Assembly: GCA_028698335.1 (NCBI GenBank)
Contig: JAQVDP010000008.1
Coordinates: 1 to 64,000, forward strand
Reading direction: 5' to 3'
DNA length: 64,000 nt
From: Nevskiales bacterium
GTDB taxonomy: Bacteria > Pseudomonadota > Gammaproteobacteria > Nevskiales > Nevskiaceae
Both the position numbers and the translations under genes were made by a program. The notes beneath the pieces are model-generated. The model made no database searches and was not told the DNA's origin. It was given only the letters and a program-made list of their open reading frames with translations. Below, piece after piece: positions 12,298 through 21,304 of this stretch (the stretch's first letter is position 1; each line of letters starts with the position of its first letter).

Positions 12298-13328
12298 CAA
12301 TGCACCTCCGCCGCGGCCGGCGCGCGCGGCTGCTGGATGCTCAGGCCGCCTTCACCGGCGGTCATCCAGCCGCCCTGCTTGAGCGCGATCAGATCGGTCA
12401 GGCCGTTGCGGCTGGACTCGGACACGACCTCGAAGCTGCGGCCGTTGTCGGTGGAACGCATGATCGCGTTGGCGGCGCCGACCAGCACCACGTTGCCGTC
12501 GTCGTCGACGGTACCGCCGAACAGCGAGTCCTGGTCGGGGACCTTGGATTCGGTCCAGGTCCGGCCGAAGTCGCTGCTGTAGAACGCGTGGCCGCGCATG
12601 CCGTAGACCAGCACGTCCTTGTTCGGCAGGTTCAGCACGCCGAAGAACGAGCCGGCGTAGATCGGCTCGTCGGTGGTCCAGGTCTCGCCGTTGTCCGCCG
12701 AGCGCGCGATCAGGCCGCGCTCGCCGACCAGCATCAGGCTGCCGTCGGCGAGCCGCGTCATGCCGTTGAGATGATGGTCGCCGAGCACCTCGTGGCGCTC
12801 CTCGGTCCAGGTCTTGCCCAGATCGGTCGACACCATGTAGCGTCCGAAACCGCCGAACGCGAACAGCTTGCCCTGGTACGGGCCGGCGACGCCGAGCAGC
12901 GGGTCCGGCGGATCGCCGCCGAAGTTGACCTCGGTCCAGGTCTGGCCGTTGTCCTGGCTGCGGACGATCCAGCCGTCGTGACCGACCGCGATCGCGGTCC
13001 TGTCGCCGATGAAGCGGACCTGGGTGAAGGCCGAGCCGCGCTGCGGTTCGACGTGGGCCTCACCCCAGGGACCGTCGACGCTGTCGGCATAGAGGATGTG
13101 CCCCTGCTCGCCGGCGGCGATCAGGCGCTGGCCGCTGCGGGCCAGTCCGGAGACGAGGATGTCACCGGGGTGGACCTCGGTCGCGGCGAACGGCGGCATC
13201 GGCCGGGGCGAAAACGAGTACAGCGCCGCGAAGAACACGATGACGGTCATCGCCAGCGACGGCCAGCCGCGCAGCATGTGACTCTCCCGCCGCGTGCCGA
13301 CACTCAGCGATTGGGCAGTTGTTGCCAT
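12297..13328 (-). CDS. YCF48/BNR-repeat beta-propeller protein, exporter partner
   Basis: The 343-residue product has an N-terminal membrane anchor (near residues 20-45) followed by repeated BNR/Asp-box motifs of the form S-x-D-x-G-x-T-W, for example RSQDNGQTW, STDLGKTW, RSADNGETW, SSDFGRTW and RSTDNGRSF. This gives a beta-propeller probably facing the periplasm. Such proteins accompany MMPL exporters in catabolic islands; their exact role is not established. I chose the ATG at 13328, preceded by GGAGGAGAG. Its stop codon overlaps the exporter start, so they form one unit. Confidence 0.8.
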   Translation of the reverse strand: MATTAQSLSVGTRRESHMLRGWPSLAMTVIVFFAALYSFSPRPMPPFAATEVHPGDILVSGLARSGQRLIAAGEQGHILYADSVDGPWGEAHVEPQRGSAFTQVRFIGDRTAIAVGHDGWIVRSQDNGQTWTEVNFGGDPPDPLLGVAGPYQGKLFAFGGFGRYMVSTDLGKTWTEERHEVLGDHHLNGMTRLADGSLMLVGERGLIARSADNGETWTTDEPIYAGSFFGVLNLPNKDVLVYGMRGHAFYSSDFGRTWTESKVPDQDSLFGGTVDDDGNVVLVGAANAIMRSTDNGRSFEVVSESSRNGLTDLIALKQGGWMTAGEGGLSIQQPRAPAAAEVH

Positions 13329-13483
13329 GATGGGTCTCTCCTCCATCGACCGGCCTGTTGTAGCAAGCCTGCGTTATACGTCGCGGTCTAAAGGGTGATC
13401 TTCGTCCGTTTGGCGGACGGCCCGCTGCCGCGTTGCGCCAGTCTGCGACGGCGCGGACACGGCGGCAAGCGGTAAATCCGCCC

Positions 13484-14689
13484 TCAGTCCGTCAGCTCGA
13501 ACAGGCCCGCGGCGCCCATGCCGCCGCCGATGCACATGGTGGCGACGACGTAGCGCGCGCCGCGCCGGCGCCCCTCGATCAGGGCGTGCATGACCATCCG
13601 CGCGCCGGACATGCCGAACGGATGGCCGATCGCGATCGCGCCGCCGTCGACATTGAGCCGGTCGTTGGGGATGCCCAGCTCGTCCCGGCAGTACAGCACC
13701 TGGCAGGCGAAGGCCTCGTTGAGCTCCCACAGGCCGATGTCGTCCACCGTCAGGCCGTGGCGCTGCAGCAACCTGGGTACCGCGAACACCGGGCCGATGC
13801 CCATCTCGTCCGGACGGCAGCCGGCCACGGCGATGCCGCGATAGACGCCCAGCGGCTTGAGCCCGCGGCGCGCAGCCTCGTCCCGGCTCATCAGCACCAC
13901 CGCGGCGGCGCCGTCCGAGAGCTGCGAGGCGTTGCCGGCGGTGATGTACTGGCCCTGCTGGACCCACTGCCCGTCCTTCCACACCGGCTTGAGCCCGGCC
14001 AGGCTGTCGAGCGTGGTCTGCGGGCGGTTGCCCTCGTCGCGGTCCAGCGTGACCGTCTTGCGGTCGGTGGGGTTGCCTTCCTTGTCGAACAGCTGCTGCT
14101 CGACCGTGATCGGCGCGATCTCGTCGGCGAAGCGCCCCGCGGCCTGGGCCTCGGCGGTGCGCTGCTGGCTCTGCAGGGCGTATTCGTCCTGCGCCTGGCG
14201 CGAGATGCCGTAGCGCTCGGCAACCAGCTCGGCGGTCTCGATCATCGGGATGTACGCGGTCGGCTCGGCCGCGATCACCGCCTTGGACGCGAAGCGGTAG
14301 GTGTTCTTGTGCTTGTTCTGGACCAGCGAGATCGACTCGAGACCGCCGGCGACGACGATGTTCTGCTCGCCGGCCATGATGTTCTTGGCGCCGATGCCGA
14401 TGCTCATCAGGCCCGAGGAGCACTGGCGGTCCAGGGTCATGCCCGGAACGGTGTCGGGCAGGCCGCCGGTGTACGCGCACAGGCGGCCGAGGTTGTAGGC
14501 CTGGGTGCCCTGCTGCGCGGCGGCGCCGAGGATGACGTCGTCGACCTCGCCCGGATCGATGCCGGCGCGTTCGACCGCGGCGCGGATCACGTGTCCGCCG
14601 AGGACCGGCGCCTCGGTGTCGTTGAAGGCGCCCCGGTAGGCCTTGCCGATCCCGGTGCGGGCGACGGAAACGATGACGGCTTCGCTCAT
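13484..14689 (-). CDS. Acetyl-CoA C-acyltransferase (thiolase)
   Basis: The 401-residue thiolase cleaves 3-ketoacyl-CoA with CoA. The nucleophile motif DRQCSSGL is present, as are the C-terminal [10 protein letters not shown] (His) and CIGGGMG (second Cys) motifs. The full length is that of a degradative thiolase. I chose the ATG at 14689, with GCAGG upstream, over one three codons earlier. It is the second thiolase of the steroid array; the first (20142-21290) is the FadA6-like one. This copy may serve side-chain or general acyl-CoA degradation, but the sequence does not settle that. Confidence 0.88.
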   Translation of the reverse strand: MSEAVIVSVARTGIGKAYRGAFNDTEAPVLGGHVIRAAVERAGIDPGEVDDVILGAAAQQGTQAYNLGRLCAYTGGLPDTVPGMTLDRQCSSGLMSIGIGAKNIMAGEQNIVVAGGLESISLVQNKHKNTYRFASKAVIAAEPTAYIPMIETAELVAERYGISRQAQDEYALQSQQRTAEAQAAGRFADEIAPITVEQQLFDKEGNPTDRKTVTLDRDEGNRPQTTLDSLAGLKPVWKDGQWVQQGQYITAGNASQLSDGAAAVVLMSRDEAARRGLKPLGVYRGIAVAGCRPDEMGIGPVFAVPRLLQRHGLTVDDIGLWELNEAFACQVLYCRDELGIPNDRLNVDGGAIAIGHPFGMSGARMVMHALIEGRRRGARYVVATMCIGGGMGAAGLFELTD

Positions 14690-14812
14690 CGTGTGCATCC
14701 TGCACAGGGACGCGGCATCCCTGCCGCGACTGTCAACATAAGCAGCATCGTCTCTCTCCAGCTATCACGGGTATGGGCGTACGCTACGTCGGCACGCCCG
14801 CACCGGCTTCGT

Positions 14813-15268
14813 TCAAAAGTAGTAGCGCGAGATCGTGTCGGCGATGCACGCGGGCTTGGTGCCGCCCTCGATCTCGACGGTGACGCGGATCGTCGCCTGT
14901 ACCGCGCCGTCCTTGGTGCGCTCGGCCTCGACCAGCTCGCCGGTGCCGCGGATGCGGCTGCCGACCTTCACCGGCGCCGGGAAGCGCACCTTGCCGCAGC
15001 CGTAGTTCACGCCCATCTTCATCTTCACGTCGACGATCTGCGGCAGGAAGCGCGACACCAGCGACAGCGTCAGGTAGCCGTGCGCGATGCAGGCGCCGAA
15101 CGGACCGTCCTTGGCGCGTTCCGGGTCGACATGGATCCACTGATGATCGTCGGTGGCGTCGGCGAACAGGTTGACGCGCGCCTGGGTGATCTCGACCCAC
15201 TCGCTGCTGCCCAGGGTCTGGCCGACGGCGGACAGCACCGCCTCGGCGGAATCGAATACGACCGGCAT
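14813..15268 (-). CDS. MaoC-like (R)-specific enoyl-CoA hydratase
   Basis: The 151-residue product has the single hot-dog-fold MaoC domain. The catalytic segment FADATDDHQWIHVDPERA carries the hydratase-2 Asp and His, followed by the usual G-x-C-I-A-H-G-Y-L-T-L helix. It adds water to 2-enoyl-CoA esters, a beta-oxidation step. The ATG at 15268 has GAGG nine bases upstream. The gene lies between the SDR gene and the thiolase gene of the minus-strand array, so hydratase, dehydrogenase and thiolase steps are adjacent. Confidence 0.85.
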   Translation of the reverse strand: MPVVFDSAEAVLSAVGQTLGSSEWVEITQARVNLFADATDDHQWIHVDPERAKDGPFGACIAHGYLTLSLVSRFLPQIVDVKMKMGVNYGCGKVRFPAPVKVGSRIRGTGELVEAERTKDGAVQATIRVTVEIEGGTKPACIADTISRYYF

Positions 15269-15318
15269 CTCGTGACCTCTTGTTCGGATGGGAAAAGTCG
15301 GAAGGCGCGGACGGCGCC

Positions 15319-16119
15319 TTACGGGTGACGGCTCGACGCCGAAAGCACCTCGCCGACCAGGTAGGAGCTGTAGTCGGAGGCGAGGAACACCATGACGTTG
15401 GCGATCTCCCAGGCCTCGGCGGCGCGGCCGAAGGCCTCGCGCCCGGCCAGCTCGCGCAGCAGCGACTCCGGCGCGGTCTTGCGCAGGTGGTCGTGGAACA
15501 CGATCGACGGCGACACCGCGTTGATGCGGATGCCGTGGTCGGCGGCCTCCAGCGCGCTGCAGCGCGTCAGCGCCATCACGCCGGCTTTGGCCGCGGCGTA
15601 GTGCGCCTGCTCCTTCTGCGCGCGCCAGCCCAGCACCGAGGCGTTGTTGACGATCGCGCCGCAGCCGCGCGGCTGCATCTTCCTGAGCATCGCGCGGGTC
15701 ATGCGGAAGGTGCCGGTGAGGGTGACGTCGAGCACCTTGTGCCACTCGTCGTCGCTCATCTCGACCACGCGCTTGCTGCCGCCGAGGCCGGCGTTGTTGA
15801 TCAGCACGTCGACCCCGCCGAGCTGGGTCTCGGCCGCGTCGATCAGCGCCTGCACGTCGTCCTCGACCGCGACGTTGGCGACGCATCCGAACACCGGCTG
15901 CTCCGGGAACTCGGCCTGCAGCGCCTGCCGGGCCTCGTCGGTGCGGCGCGGATGGATGTCGGACAGCATCAGCGCGCGGCAGCCTTCCTCGAGGCAGCGC
16001 CGCGCGGCGGCGAAGCCGATGCCGCCACCGGCCGCGGCGGTGATCAGGACGGACTTGCCCTTGAGCAGGCCGTGCGCGGGCACATAGGGCGGCGGAGGCG
16101 GCGGGACGAACTCGGACAT
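15319..16119 (-). CDS. Short-chain dehydrogenase/reductase of the steroid array
   Basis: The 266-residue SDR has a proline-rich leader, then a variant cofactor loop TAAAGGGIGFA (classical TGxxxGxG with Ala changes), NNAG, and the catalytic Ser (NNASVLGW) and YAAAK. It is an NAD(P)-dependent dehydrogenase acting on a hydroxyl group, probably a hydroxyacyl-CoA or steroid ring hydroxyl. The Met at 16119 is the likely start, with no good ribosome site. The neighbours are two acyl-CoA dehydrogenases upstream and a MaoC hydratase downstream. Confidence 0.82.
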   Translation of the reverse strand: MSEFVPPPPPPYVPAHGLLKGKSVLITAAAGGGIGFAAARRCLEEGCRALMLSDIHPRRTDEARQALQAEFPEQPVFGCVANVAVEDDVQALIDAAETQLGGVDVLINNAGLGGSKRVVEMSDDEWHKVLDVTLTGTFRMTRAMLRKMQPRGCGAIVNNASVLGWRAQKEQAHYAAAKAGVMALTRCSALEAADHGIRINAVSPSIVFHDHLRKTAPESLLRELAGREAFGRAAEAWEIANVMVFLASDYSSYLVGEVLSASSRHP

Positions 16120-16218
16120 CGGCGGAGGCAACCTGGGGACATGTGATGCCCCCGAGTGTGACGGCCGCCGCCGCGCCCAGCCTCGCCCGGAAAGACGAGT
16201 TTGCCGCGCGGCGCCGGC

Positions 16219-17412
16219 TCAGGCGGCCGGACGCGGCTCGCGCGGCATGCCGAGCCCGCGCTCGGCGATGATGTTGAGCTGGATCTCGTTGGTGCCGGCG
16301 TAGATGGTGTCGGCGCGCGAGAAGAAGAACAGCTGCTGCAGCGGGCGGATCGCCGGATCGTCGGAGATCACGTCGGCATCGGGTCCGAGCACGTCCATCG
16401 CCAGCTTGCCGAGGTCGCGGTGCCAGTTGGACCAGTAGTACTTGTAGATCAGCGCCTCGCGGCCGAGCTGCAGCCCGCCGCCTTCCGACGGCGACAGCAT
16501 GCGCAGCGCGTTGTAGCGCATCACCTGCAGTCCGCCCCAGGCCTCGGCGATGCGCGCGCGGATCGCCGGGTCGTCGCCGCGGCCGCTGCGGCGCGCGGCC
16601 TGGATCACCAGATCCAGCTCGTAGGCGAAGTGCATCTGCTGGCCCAGCGTGGAGACGCCGCGCTCGATCTGCAGCAGGCCCATCGCGACCTTCCAGCCTT
16701 CGCCGGGCGCGCCGACGATGTGGTCGGCCTCGGCGACCGCGCCGTCGAAGAACACCTCGTTGAACTCGGAACCACCGCCGAGCTGGCGGATCGGCCGGAT
16801 CTCGATGCCGGGCTGGTCGAGCTTCAGCAGCAGGAACGACAGGCCCTTGCTGCCCTTGCTGCCGGGTTCGCTGCGGGCGATCACGAAGATCCAGTCCGAC
16901 TCGTGCGCCAGCGAGGTCCAGATCTTCTGGCCCTGCACCCGCCACGAACCGTCCGGCTCCTGCCAGCAGCGGGTCTGCACGTTGGCCAGATCCGAACCGG
17001 CGCCGGGTTCCGAATAGCCCTGCGCCCAGAACTCGGTGCCATCGACGATGCGCGGCAGGAAGCGCTGCTTCTGCGCCGGGCTGCCGAACTCGATCAGCGC
17101 CGGGCCGATCAGGCCCTCGCCGATGTGGCCCATGCGGCCGGGTCCGCCGGCGCGCGCGTATTCCTCGTGAAAGATCACCTGGCGTTCGATCGACAGCCCG
17201 CGGCCGCCGCAGGACTGCGGCCAGCCGACGCAGGTCCAGCCGCCGGCGGCCAGCTCGCGCTCCCAGTCCTTGCGCAGCGCCGGATCGGCCTCCTCGTCGC
17301 CGGGGCCGCCGCGGTGCTTCAGCGCGGCGAAGCGGCCGTTCAGATGTTCCTGCATCCACTGCGCCACTTCGGCGCGGAAAGCCTGATCCTCGGGGGTTTC
17401 GTCGAGACGCAT
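16219..17412 (-). CDS. Acyl-CoA dehydrogenase, FadE-type subunit
   Basis: The 397-residue flavoprotein has the ACAD motifs WAQGYSEPGAGSDLA (FAD/substrate loop) and YAGTNEIQLNIIAERGLG at the end. The usual MCAD-type catalytic Glu (YEGT) is replaced by Ala (YAGT). A Glu on helix G (LQIERG) sits where isovaleryl-CoA dehydrogenase keeps its base. Mycobacterial steroid ACADs are heteromers of one such catalytic chain and one degenerate chain. The adjacent gene 18 bp upstream encodes the likely partner. It would desaturate a CoA ester from steroid side-chain or ring degradation. Confidence 0.85.
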   Translation of the reverse strand: MRLDETPEDQAFRAEVAQWMQEHLNGRFAALKHRGGPGDEEADPALRKDWERELAAGGWTCVGWPQSCGGRGLSIERQVIFHEEYARAGGPGRMGHIGEGLIGPALIEFGSPAQKQRFLPRIVDGTEFWAQGYSEPGAGSDLANVQTRCWQEPDGSWRVQGQKIWTSLAHESDWIFVIARSEPGSKGSKGLSFLLLKLDQPGIEIRPIRQLGGGSEFNEVFFDGAVAEADHIVGAPGEGWKVAMGLLQIERGVSTLGQQMHFAYELDLVIQAARRSGRGDDPAIRARIAEAWGGLQVMRYNALRMLSPSEGGGLQLGREALIYKYYWSNWHRDLGKLAMDVLGPDADVISDDPAIRPLQQLFFFSRADTIYAGTNEIQLNIIAERGLGMPREPRPAA

Positions 17413-17430
17413 GGGTCGGATCCGGTGGGG

Positions 17431-18591
17431 TCAGTTGAGCAGCGCGTCGGCGACGCGCGCGCGCAGCATCTCGGGCGTGCCGAGCCAGTGGTGGGCCGCC
17501 TGGGCGCGCTTGAAGTAGAGCTGCGGGTCGTACTCCCAGGTGAAGCCGACGCCGCCGTGCAGCTGGATCGCCTCCTGCGCGCAGTAGAACGCGGTCTGCG
17601 CCGCCAGCGCCTTGATCATCGCGCACTCGCGCGCCAGCTCGGCGCTTCCCTGCGCGCCGTCCGCGCCGGAGGCCGCGCGCGCCGAGGCGCCGTAGACGCC
17701 GGAGCGCAGCGATTCGATCCGCACCATCATCTCGGCACAGCGGTGCTTGACCGCCTGGAAGCCGCCGACCGGGCGGCCGAACTGCTTGCGCTCGGCGGTG
17801 TAGGCGACGGTCAGGTCCAGGCACTGCTGGGCGTGGCCGAGCAGCTCGGCGGCCAGATACAGGCGCGCCAGCGCGGCGCTGCGCACGCGGCCGGTCGCGA
17901 CCCGCTGCGGGTCGTCGATGCGCATCGACGCGTCGGCGCCGACGACTGCGCTGACGCCGCGCAGCGCGATCCGCGACAGATGCCGCGTCGCATCCCAGGT
18001 CTGCAGCGCCGCGACCTCGATACCCGGGGCGTCGAGATTGACGACGAACAGCGCCGGTTCGGATTCGCCGTCGACCTGCGCCCATACCAGCAGGCGATCG
18101 GCCGACACGCCGTCCGGCACCCGCTCGATGCAGCCGTCGAGCACCCAGCCGTCGGCGGTCCGATGCGCGCGCACCGCGGCGGCGACGTCGGTCCAGTCCT
18201 CGGCGCTGCTGCCGAGGCCGACGGTCACGCGCAGCTCGCCGCCGGCGATCGCCGGCAGCAGGCGTTCGCGGGCCGCGGCGGTCGCGCAGGCGTCGATCAG
18301 GTTGGCGGCCAGGCACACCGTCGAGAAGAACGGCGCGCACAGCAGATGGCGCCCGGCCTGCTCCTGGATCAGCACCAGCTCGGGGGCGCCGAGGCCCATG
18401 CCGCCGAGTGCCTCGGGCACGGCGATGCTGCACCAGCCGAGTTCGGCGGACAGGCGCTGCCAGACCTCGACGTCGTACCCGTAGGGATGCCCGGCGGCGG
18501 CGCGAACCGCCTCGGAGGTGCTGACGTCGGCGAGAAAGCTCTCGGCGGCGTCTCGGATCAGGACCTGATCTTCGGTCAGTGCGAAATTCAT
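17431..18591 (-). CDS. Acyl-CoA dehydrogenase, probable non-catalytic partner subunit
   Basis: The 386-residue ACAD-fold protein has a weak middle domain, with no SEPGAGSD loop; instead GLGSSAEDWTDV. It keeps the helix region RKQFGRPVGGFQAVKHRCA and the C-terminal HGGVGFTWEYD motif. The helix-G segment (SAALARLYLA) lacks a Glu. This split of features matches the second subunit of heterotetrameric steroid ACADs such as the mycobacterial FadE28-FadE29 pair. It is separated from the next ACAD gene by 18 bp. No clear ribosome site precedes the ATG. Confidence 0.82.
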   Translation of the reverse strand: MNFALTEDQVLIRDAAESFLADVSTSEAVRAAAGHPYGYDVEVWQRLSAELGWCSIAVPEALGGMGLGAPELVLIQEQAGRHLLCAPFFSTVCLAANLIDACATAAARERLLPAIAGGELRVTVGLGSSAEDWTDVAAAVRAHRTADGWVLDGCIERVPDGVSADRLLVWAQVDGESEPALFVVNLDAPGIEVAALQTWDATRHLSRIALRGVSAVVGADASMRIDDPQRVATGRVRSAALARLYLAAELLGHAQQCLDLTVAYTAERKQFGRPVGGFQAVKHRCAEMMVRIESLRSGVYGASARAASGADGAQGSAELARECAMIKALAAQTAFYCAQEAIQLHGGVGFTWEYDPQLYFKRAQAAHHWLGTPEMLRARVADALLN

Positions 18592-18706
18592 CGGCGGCGG
18601 GGAGCGGTCGGAAGGGCCGGAATGGACATGGCCGCATTATTCGGACCGCGTGCGGCGCGCTCATCACCCATAGGGATGATGGCGCGACGCCGCCGCGTAC
18701 GGGCGC

Positions 18707-19153
18707 TCAGGCGTCCAGCGCGCCGAGGTAGGCCAGCAGGCGGGCGCGCTCGTCGTCGGCCAGCGGCACCGCGCGGCGGGTCGCCGCGTCCATGCGCACG
18801 TGGACCGTGTCGATGGTCGCGGCGCAGTGCTCGCCGTCGAACAGCCCGACCCCGATCGTGAACGAGCTGCGGCCGATCTGCAGGACGCGCACGCCGACGC
18901 GGATCGCGCAGGGATAGAGCAGCTCGCGCCGGTAGTTGACCTCGAGCTTGACGATGACGCTGTAGCGCGGCGCCTGCGGCACCCACAGGCCGATCTCGCG
19001 CAGGAACGCGGCGCGGCCGCTCTCGGCATAGACGGCGAAGGCCACGTTGTTGACGTGGCCCTGCATGTCCAGATCGGCGAAGCGGACGTGTTCGTCGATC
19101 CAGTACGGATAGGATTGCGGCCGGGTCGCGGCAGCCTGTGGATCTGCGTTCAT
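18707..19153 (-). CDS. Hot-dog acyl-CoA thioesterase (4HBT/YbgC-like)
   Basis: The 148-residue protein has the 4-hydroxybenzoyl-CoA thioesterase motif VRFADLDMQGHVNN, with the catalytic Asp near residue 29, and the strand EVNYRREL. It hydrolyses acyl-CoA thioesters, perhaps to free CoA from dead-end steroid intermediates. It lies between an ACAD gene and a perfect palindrome, all on the minus strand. The substrate is not predictable. Confidence 0.8.
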   Translation of the reverse strand: MNADPQAAATRPQSYPYWIDEHVRFADLDMQGHVNNVAFAVYAESGRAAFLREIGLWVPQAPRYSVIVKLEVNYRRELLYPCAIRVGVRVLQIGRSSFTIGVGLFDGEHCAATIDTVHVRMDAATRRAVPLADDERARLLAYLGALDA

Positions 19154-19166
19154 CGGCGCAGCGTAG

Positions 19167-19192
19167 CAGGCGGCGACCGCGGTCGCCGCCTG
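19167..19192. repeat. Perfect 26-bp palindrome
   Basis: The 26 bases are exactly self-complementary with no loop spacer, centred on CCGCGG. They lie between the start of the thioesterase gene (19153) and the end of the SDR gene (19208). There is no T tract on either side, so a classic terminator is unlikely. It may be an operator, an attenuating hairpin or a protein-binding site. Confidence 0.6.
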
Positions 19193-19207
19193 CCCGCGGT
19201 CACGCGA

Positions 19208-20089
19208 TCAGGTGCCGTAGACCTTCTGCGGCGGCACCGCCTCCTCGAGCAGTTCGGCCACGACCTCGGTCAGCTCGGCGGGGTTCCAGCGCGCCTTCTT
19301 GTCGCGCATCGGGCCGGTGCGCCAGCCGTCGGCGACCGACAGCTTGCCGCCCTCGACCTCGAACACGCGACCGCTGACGGCCGCCGAGTGCGCGCTGCAC
19401 AGCCACACCACCAGCGGCGCGACGTTCTCCGGCGCGTAGTGGTCGAAGCTGCCGTCCTCGGGCTTCTTCATGACTTCGCCGAACGGGCCTTCGGTCATGC
19501 TGGTGCGCGCGGCCGGCGCCAGCGCGTTGGCGGTGATGCCGTAGCGGCCGAGTTCGGCCGCCTGCACCAGCGTCAGCGAGGCGATGCCGCCCTTGGCCGC
19601 CGAATAGTTGCTCTGCCCGATGTTGCCCTGCAGGCCGGCACCGGAGCTGGTGTTGACGATGCGGCAGTCGACCTTCTGGCCGGTCGCCTTGACCTGGTCG
19701 CGCCAGCGCTTGACCAGGGTGTTGGCGATGCAGAAGTGGCCCTTGAGGTGAACCTTGACCACGAGGTCCCACTCGTCCTCGCTCATCGACGCGAACATGC
19801 GGTCGCGCACGATGCCGGCGTTGTTGACCACGCCGTGGACGTCGCCGAAGGCGTTGACCGCGGTCGCGACGATGCGCTCGGCGCCGTCCATCGAGGTGAT
19901 GTCGTCGCTGCTGGCCACGGCCTTGCCGCCGGCCGCGGCGATCTCGTCGACCACCGCCTGCGCCGCTTCGGCGCGGATGTCGTTGACGACCACGCCGGCG
20001 CCTTCGGCGGCCAGCGCGTGGGCGTAGGCGCGGCCGAGTCCGCCGCCGGCGCCGGTGATGATGATGCTGCGTCCTTCACAGATTGCCAT
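19208..20089 (-). CDS. Short-chain dehydrogenase, HSD17B4-like hydroxyacyl-CoA dehydrogenase type
   Basis: The 293-residue SDR has ITGAGGGLGRAYA at the N terminus, VVNDIR after the second strand, NNAG, TSSGAG and the catalytic YSAAK. The sequence style (VVVNDI, GIVRDRMF, NYSAAKGG) is that of the SDRs in steroid operons related to peroxisomal multifunctional enzyme. It probably oxidises a 3-hydroxyacyl-CoA. An AAGGA box lies eight bases before the ATG. It is 52 bp from the fadA6-like thiolase upstream. Confidence 0.83.
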   Translation of the reverse strand: MAICEGRSIIITGAGGGLGRAYAHALAAEGAGVVVNDIRAEAAQAVVDEIAAAGGKAVASSDDITSMDGAERIVATAVNAFGDVHGVVNNAGIVRDRMFASMSEDEWDLVVKVHLKGHFCIANTLVKRWRDQVKATGQKVDCRIVNTSSGAGLQGNIGQSNYSAAKGGIASLTLVQAAELGRYGITANALAPAARTSMTEGPFGEVMKKPEDGSFDHYAPENVAPLVVWLCSAHSAAVSGRVFEVEGGKLSVADGWRTGPMRDKKARWNPAELTEVVAELLEEAVPPQKVYGT

Positions 20090-20141
20090 GTCGAATTCCT
20101 TGTGCCGCGGCGCGCGCTGCGGCCGCCGCGACGGATGGGGG

Positions 20142-21290
20142 TCAGAGCCGTTCGATGATGGTGACGTTGGCGACGCCGCCGCCCTCGCACATCGTCTGCA
20201 GGCCGTAGCGGCCGCCGGTGCGCTCCAGCTCGTGCAGCAGCGTCGTCATCAGCTTGGTACCGGTCGCGCCCAGCGGATGCGCCAGCGCGATGCCGCCGCC
20301 GTTGACGTTGGTCTTCTCGTGCGGGTAGCCGGTTTCCTTGAACCAGGCCAGCACCACCGGCGCGAAGGCCTCGTTGATCTCGACCAGATCGATGTCGTCG
20401 AGTTTCATGCCGGCCTTCTTCATCGCGTGACGCGTCGCCGGAATCGGCGCGGTGAGCATGTAGATCGGATCGTCGGCGAGCACGCTCATGTGGTGGATGC
20501 GCGCCCGCGGCGTCAGGTTGTAGCGCTTCAGCGCGGCCTCCGAGACGATCAGCACCGCGGAGGCGGCGTCGCCGGTCTGGCTCGACACGCCGGCGGTGAT
20601 GGTGCCGCCCTCGGCCAGCGGCTCGAGCTGCGCCATCTGCTCCAGCGAGGTGTCGCGCACGGTCTCGTCCTGGGTCAGACCCTCGGTCGGCAGCAGCTCG
20701 CGATCGAAGCGGCCTTCGGCCTGCGCCCTGCGCGCGCGCTGGTGCGACGCCAGCGAGAATTCTTCCATCTCGCGGCGCGAGATTTCCCACTTGTCGGCGA
20801 TCATCTGCGCGCCGACGAACTGCGACACCGGCGCATTGCCGAAGCGCTCGACCCAGCCCTTGGAGCCGGAGAACGGATCGTTGAAGCCCAGCGGCTTGGC
20901 CGCGAGCATCGCCGAGGTGATCGGGATCTGCGTCATCGTCTGCACGCCGCCGGCGACGATGACGTCCTGCGTGCCGCTCATCACCGCCTGCGCGGCGAAG
21001 TGCACGGCCTGCTGCGACGAACCGCACTGGCGGTCGATGGTCACGCCGGGCACGTGCAGCGGCAGCTGCGCCGCGAGCCAGCAGGTGCGCGCGATGTTGC
21101 CGGCCAGCGGGCCGATCGCATCGAGGCAGCCGAACACGACGTCGTCGTAATCCTCGGCCGGGATCGCGTTGCGCGCCACCAGGGCCTTGAGCGCGTGCGC
21201 GCCGAGGTCGGCGCCGTGCAGGTGGGACAGCGAACCCTTGCGCTTGCCGGTGGGCGTGCGCAGGGCGTCGACGATATAGGCTTCGGCCAT
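20142..21290 (-). CDS. fadA6: FadA6-like acetyl-CoA C-acetyltransferase (thiolase)
   Basis: The 382-residue thiolase has the active Cys in DRQCGSSQQA, GHP-loop variant LAHPLGATG, and ends CEGGGVANVTIIERL. These features, and the start AEAYIVDALRTPTGKR, match mycobacterial FadA6, which acts in degradation of the C and D steroid rings (HIP pathway). The ATG at 21290 has GGAAG upstream. It lies 14 bp after an ACAD gene and is followed by an SDR gene, so the beta-oxidation steps are consecutive. Confidence 0.85.
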   Translation of the reverse strand: MAEAYIVDALRTPTGKRKGSLSHLHGADLGAHALKALVARNAIPAEDYDDVVFGCLDAIGPLAGNIARTCWLAAQLPLHVPGVTIDRQCGSSQQAVHFAAQAVMSGTQDVIVAGGVQTMTQIPITSAMLAAKPLGFNDPFSGSKGWVERFGNAPVSQFVGAQMIADKWEISRREMEEFSLASHQRARRAQAEGRFDRELLPTEGLTQDETVRDTSLEQMAQLEPLAEGGTITAGVSSQTGDAASAVLIVSEAALKRYNLTPRARIHHMSVLADDPIYMLTAPIPATRHAMKKAGMKLDDIDLVEINEAFAPVVLAWFKETGYPHEKTNVNGGGIALAHPLGATGTKLMTTLLHELERTGGRYGLQTMCEGGGVANVTIIERL

Positions 21291-21304
21291 GATGTGTCTT
21301 CCGA

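Noticed and set aside
14813-18667. A 1284-codon minus-strand frame ending with the MaoC protein
   Set aside because: Only the last 151 codons encode a real protein. The upstream part is out of frame with, and shadows, two ACADs and an SDR.
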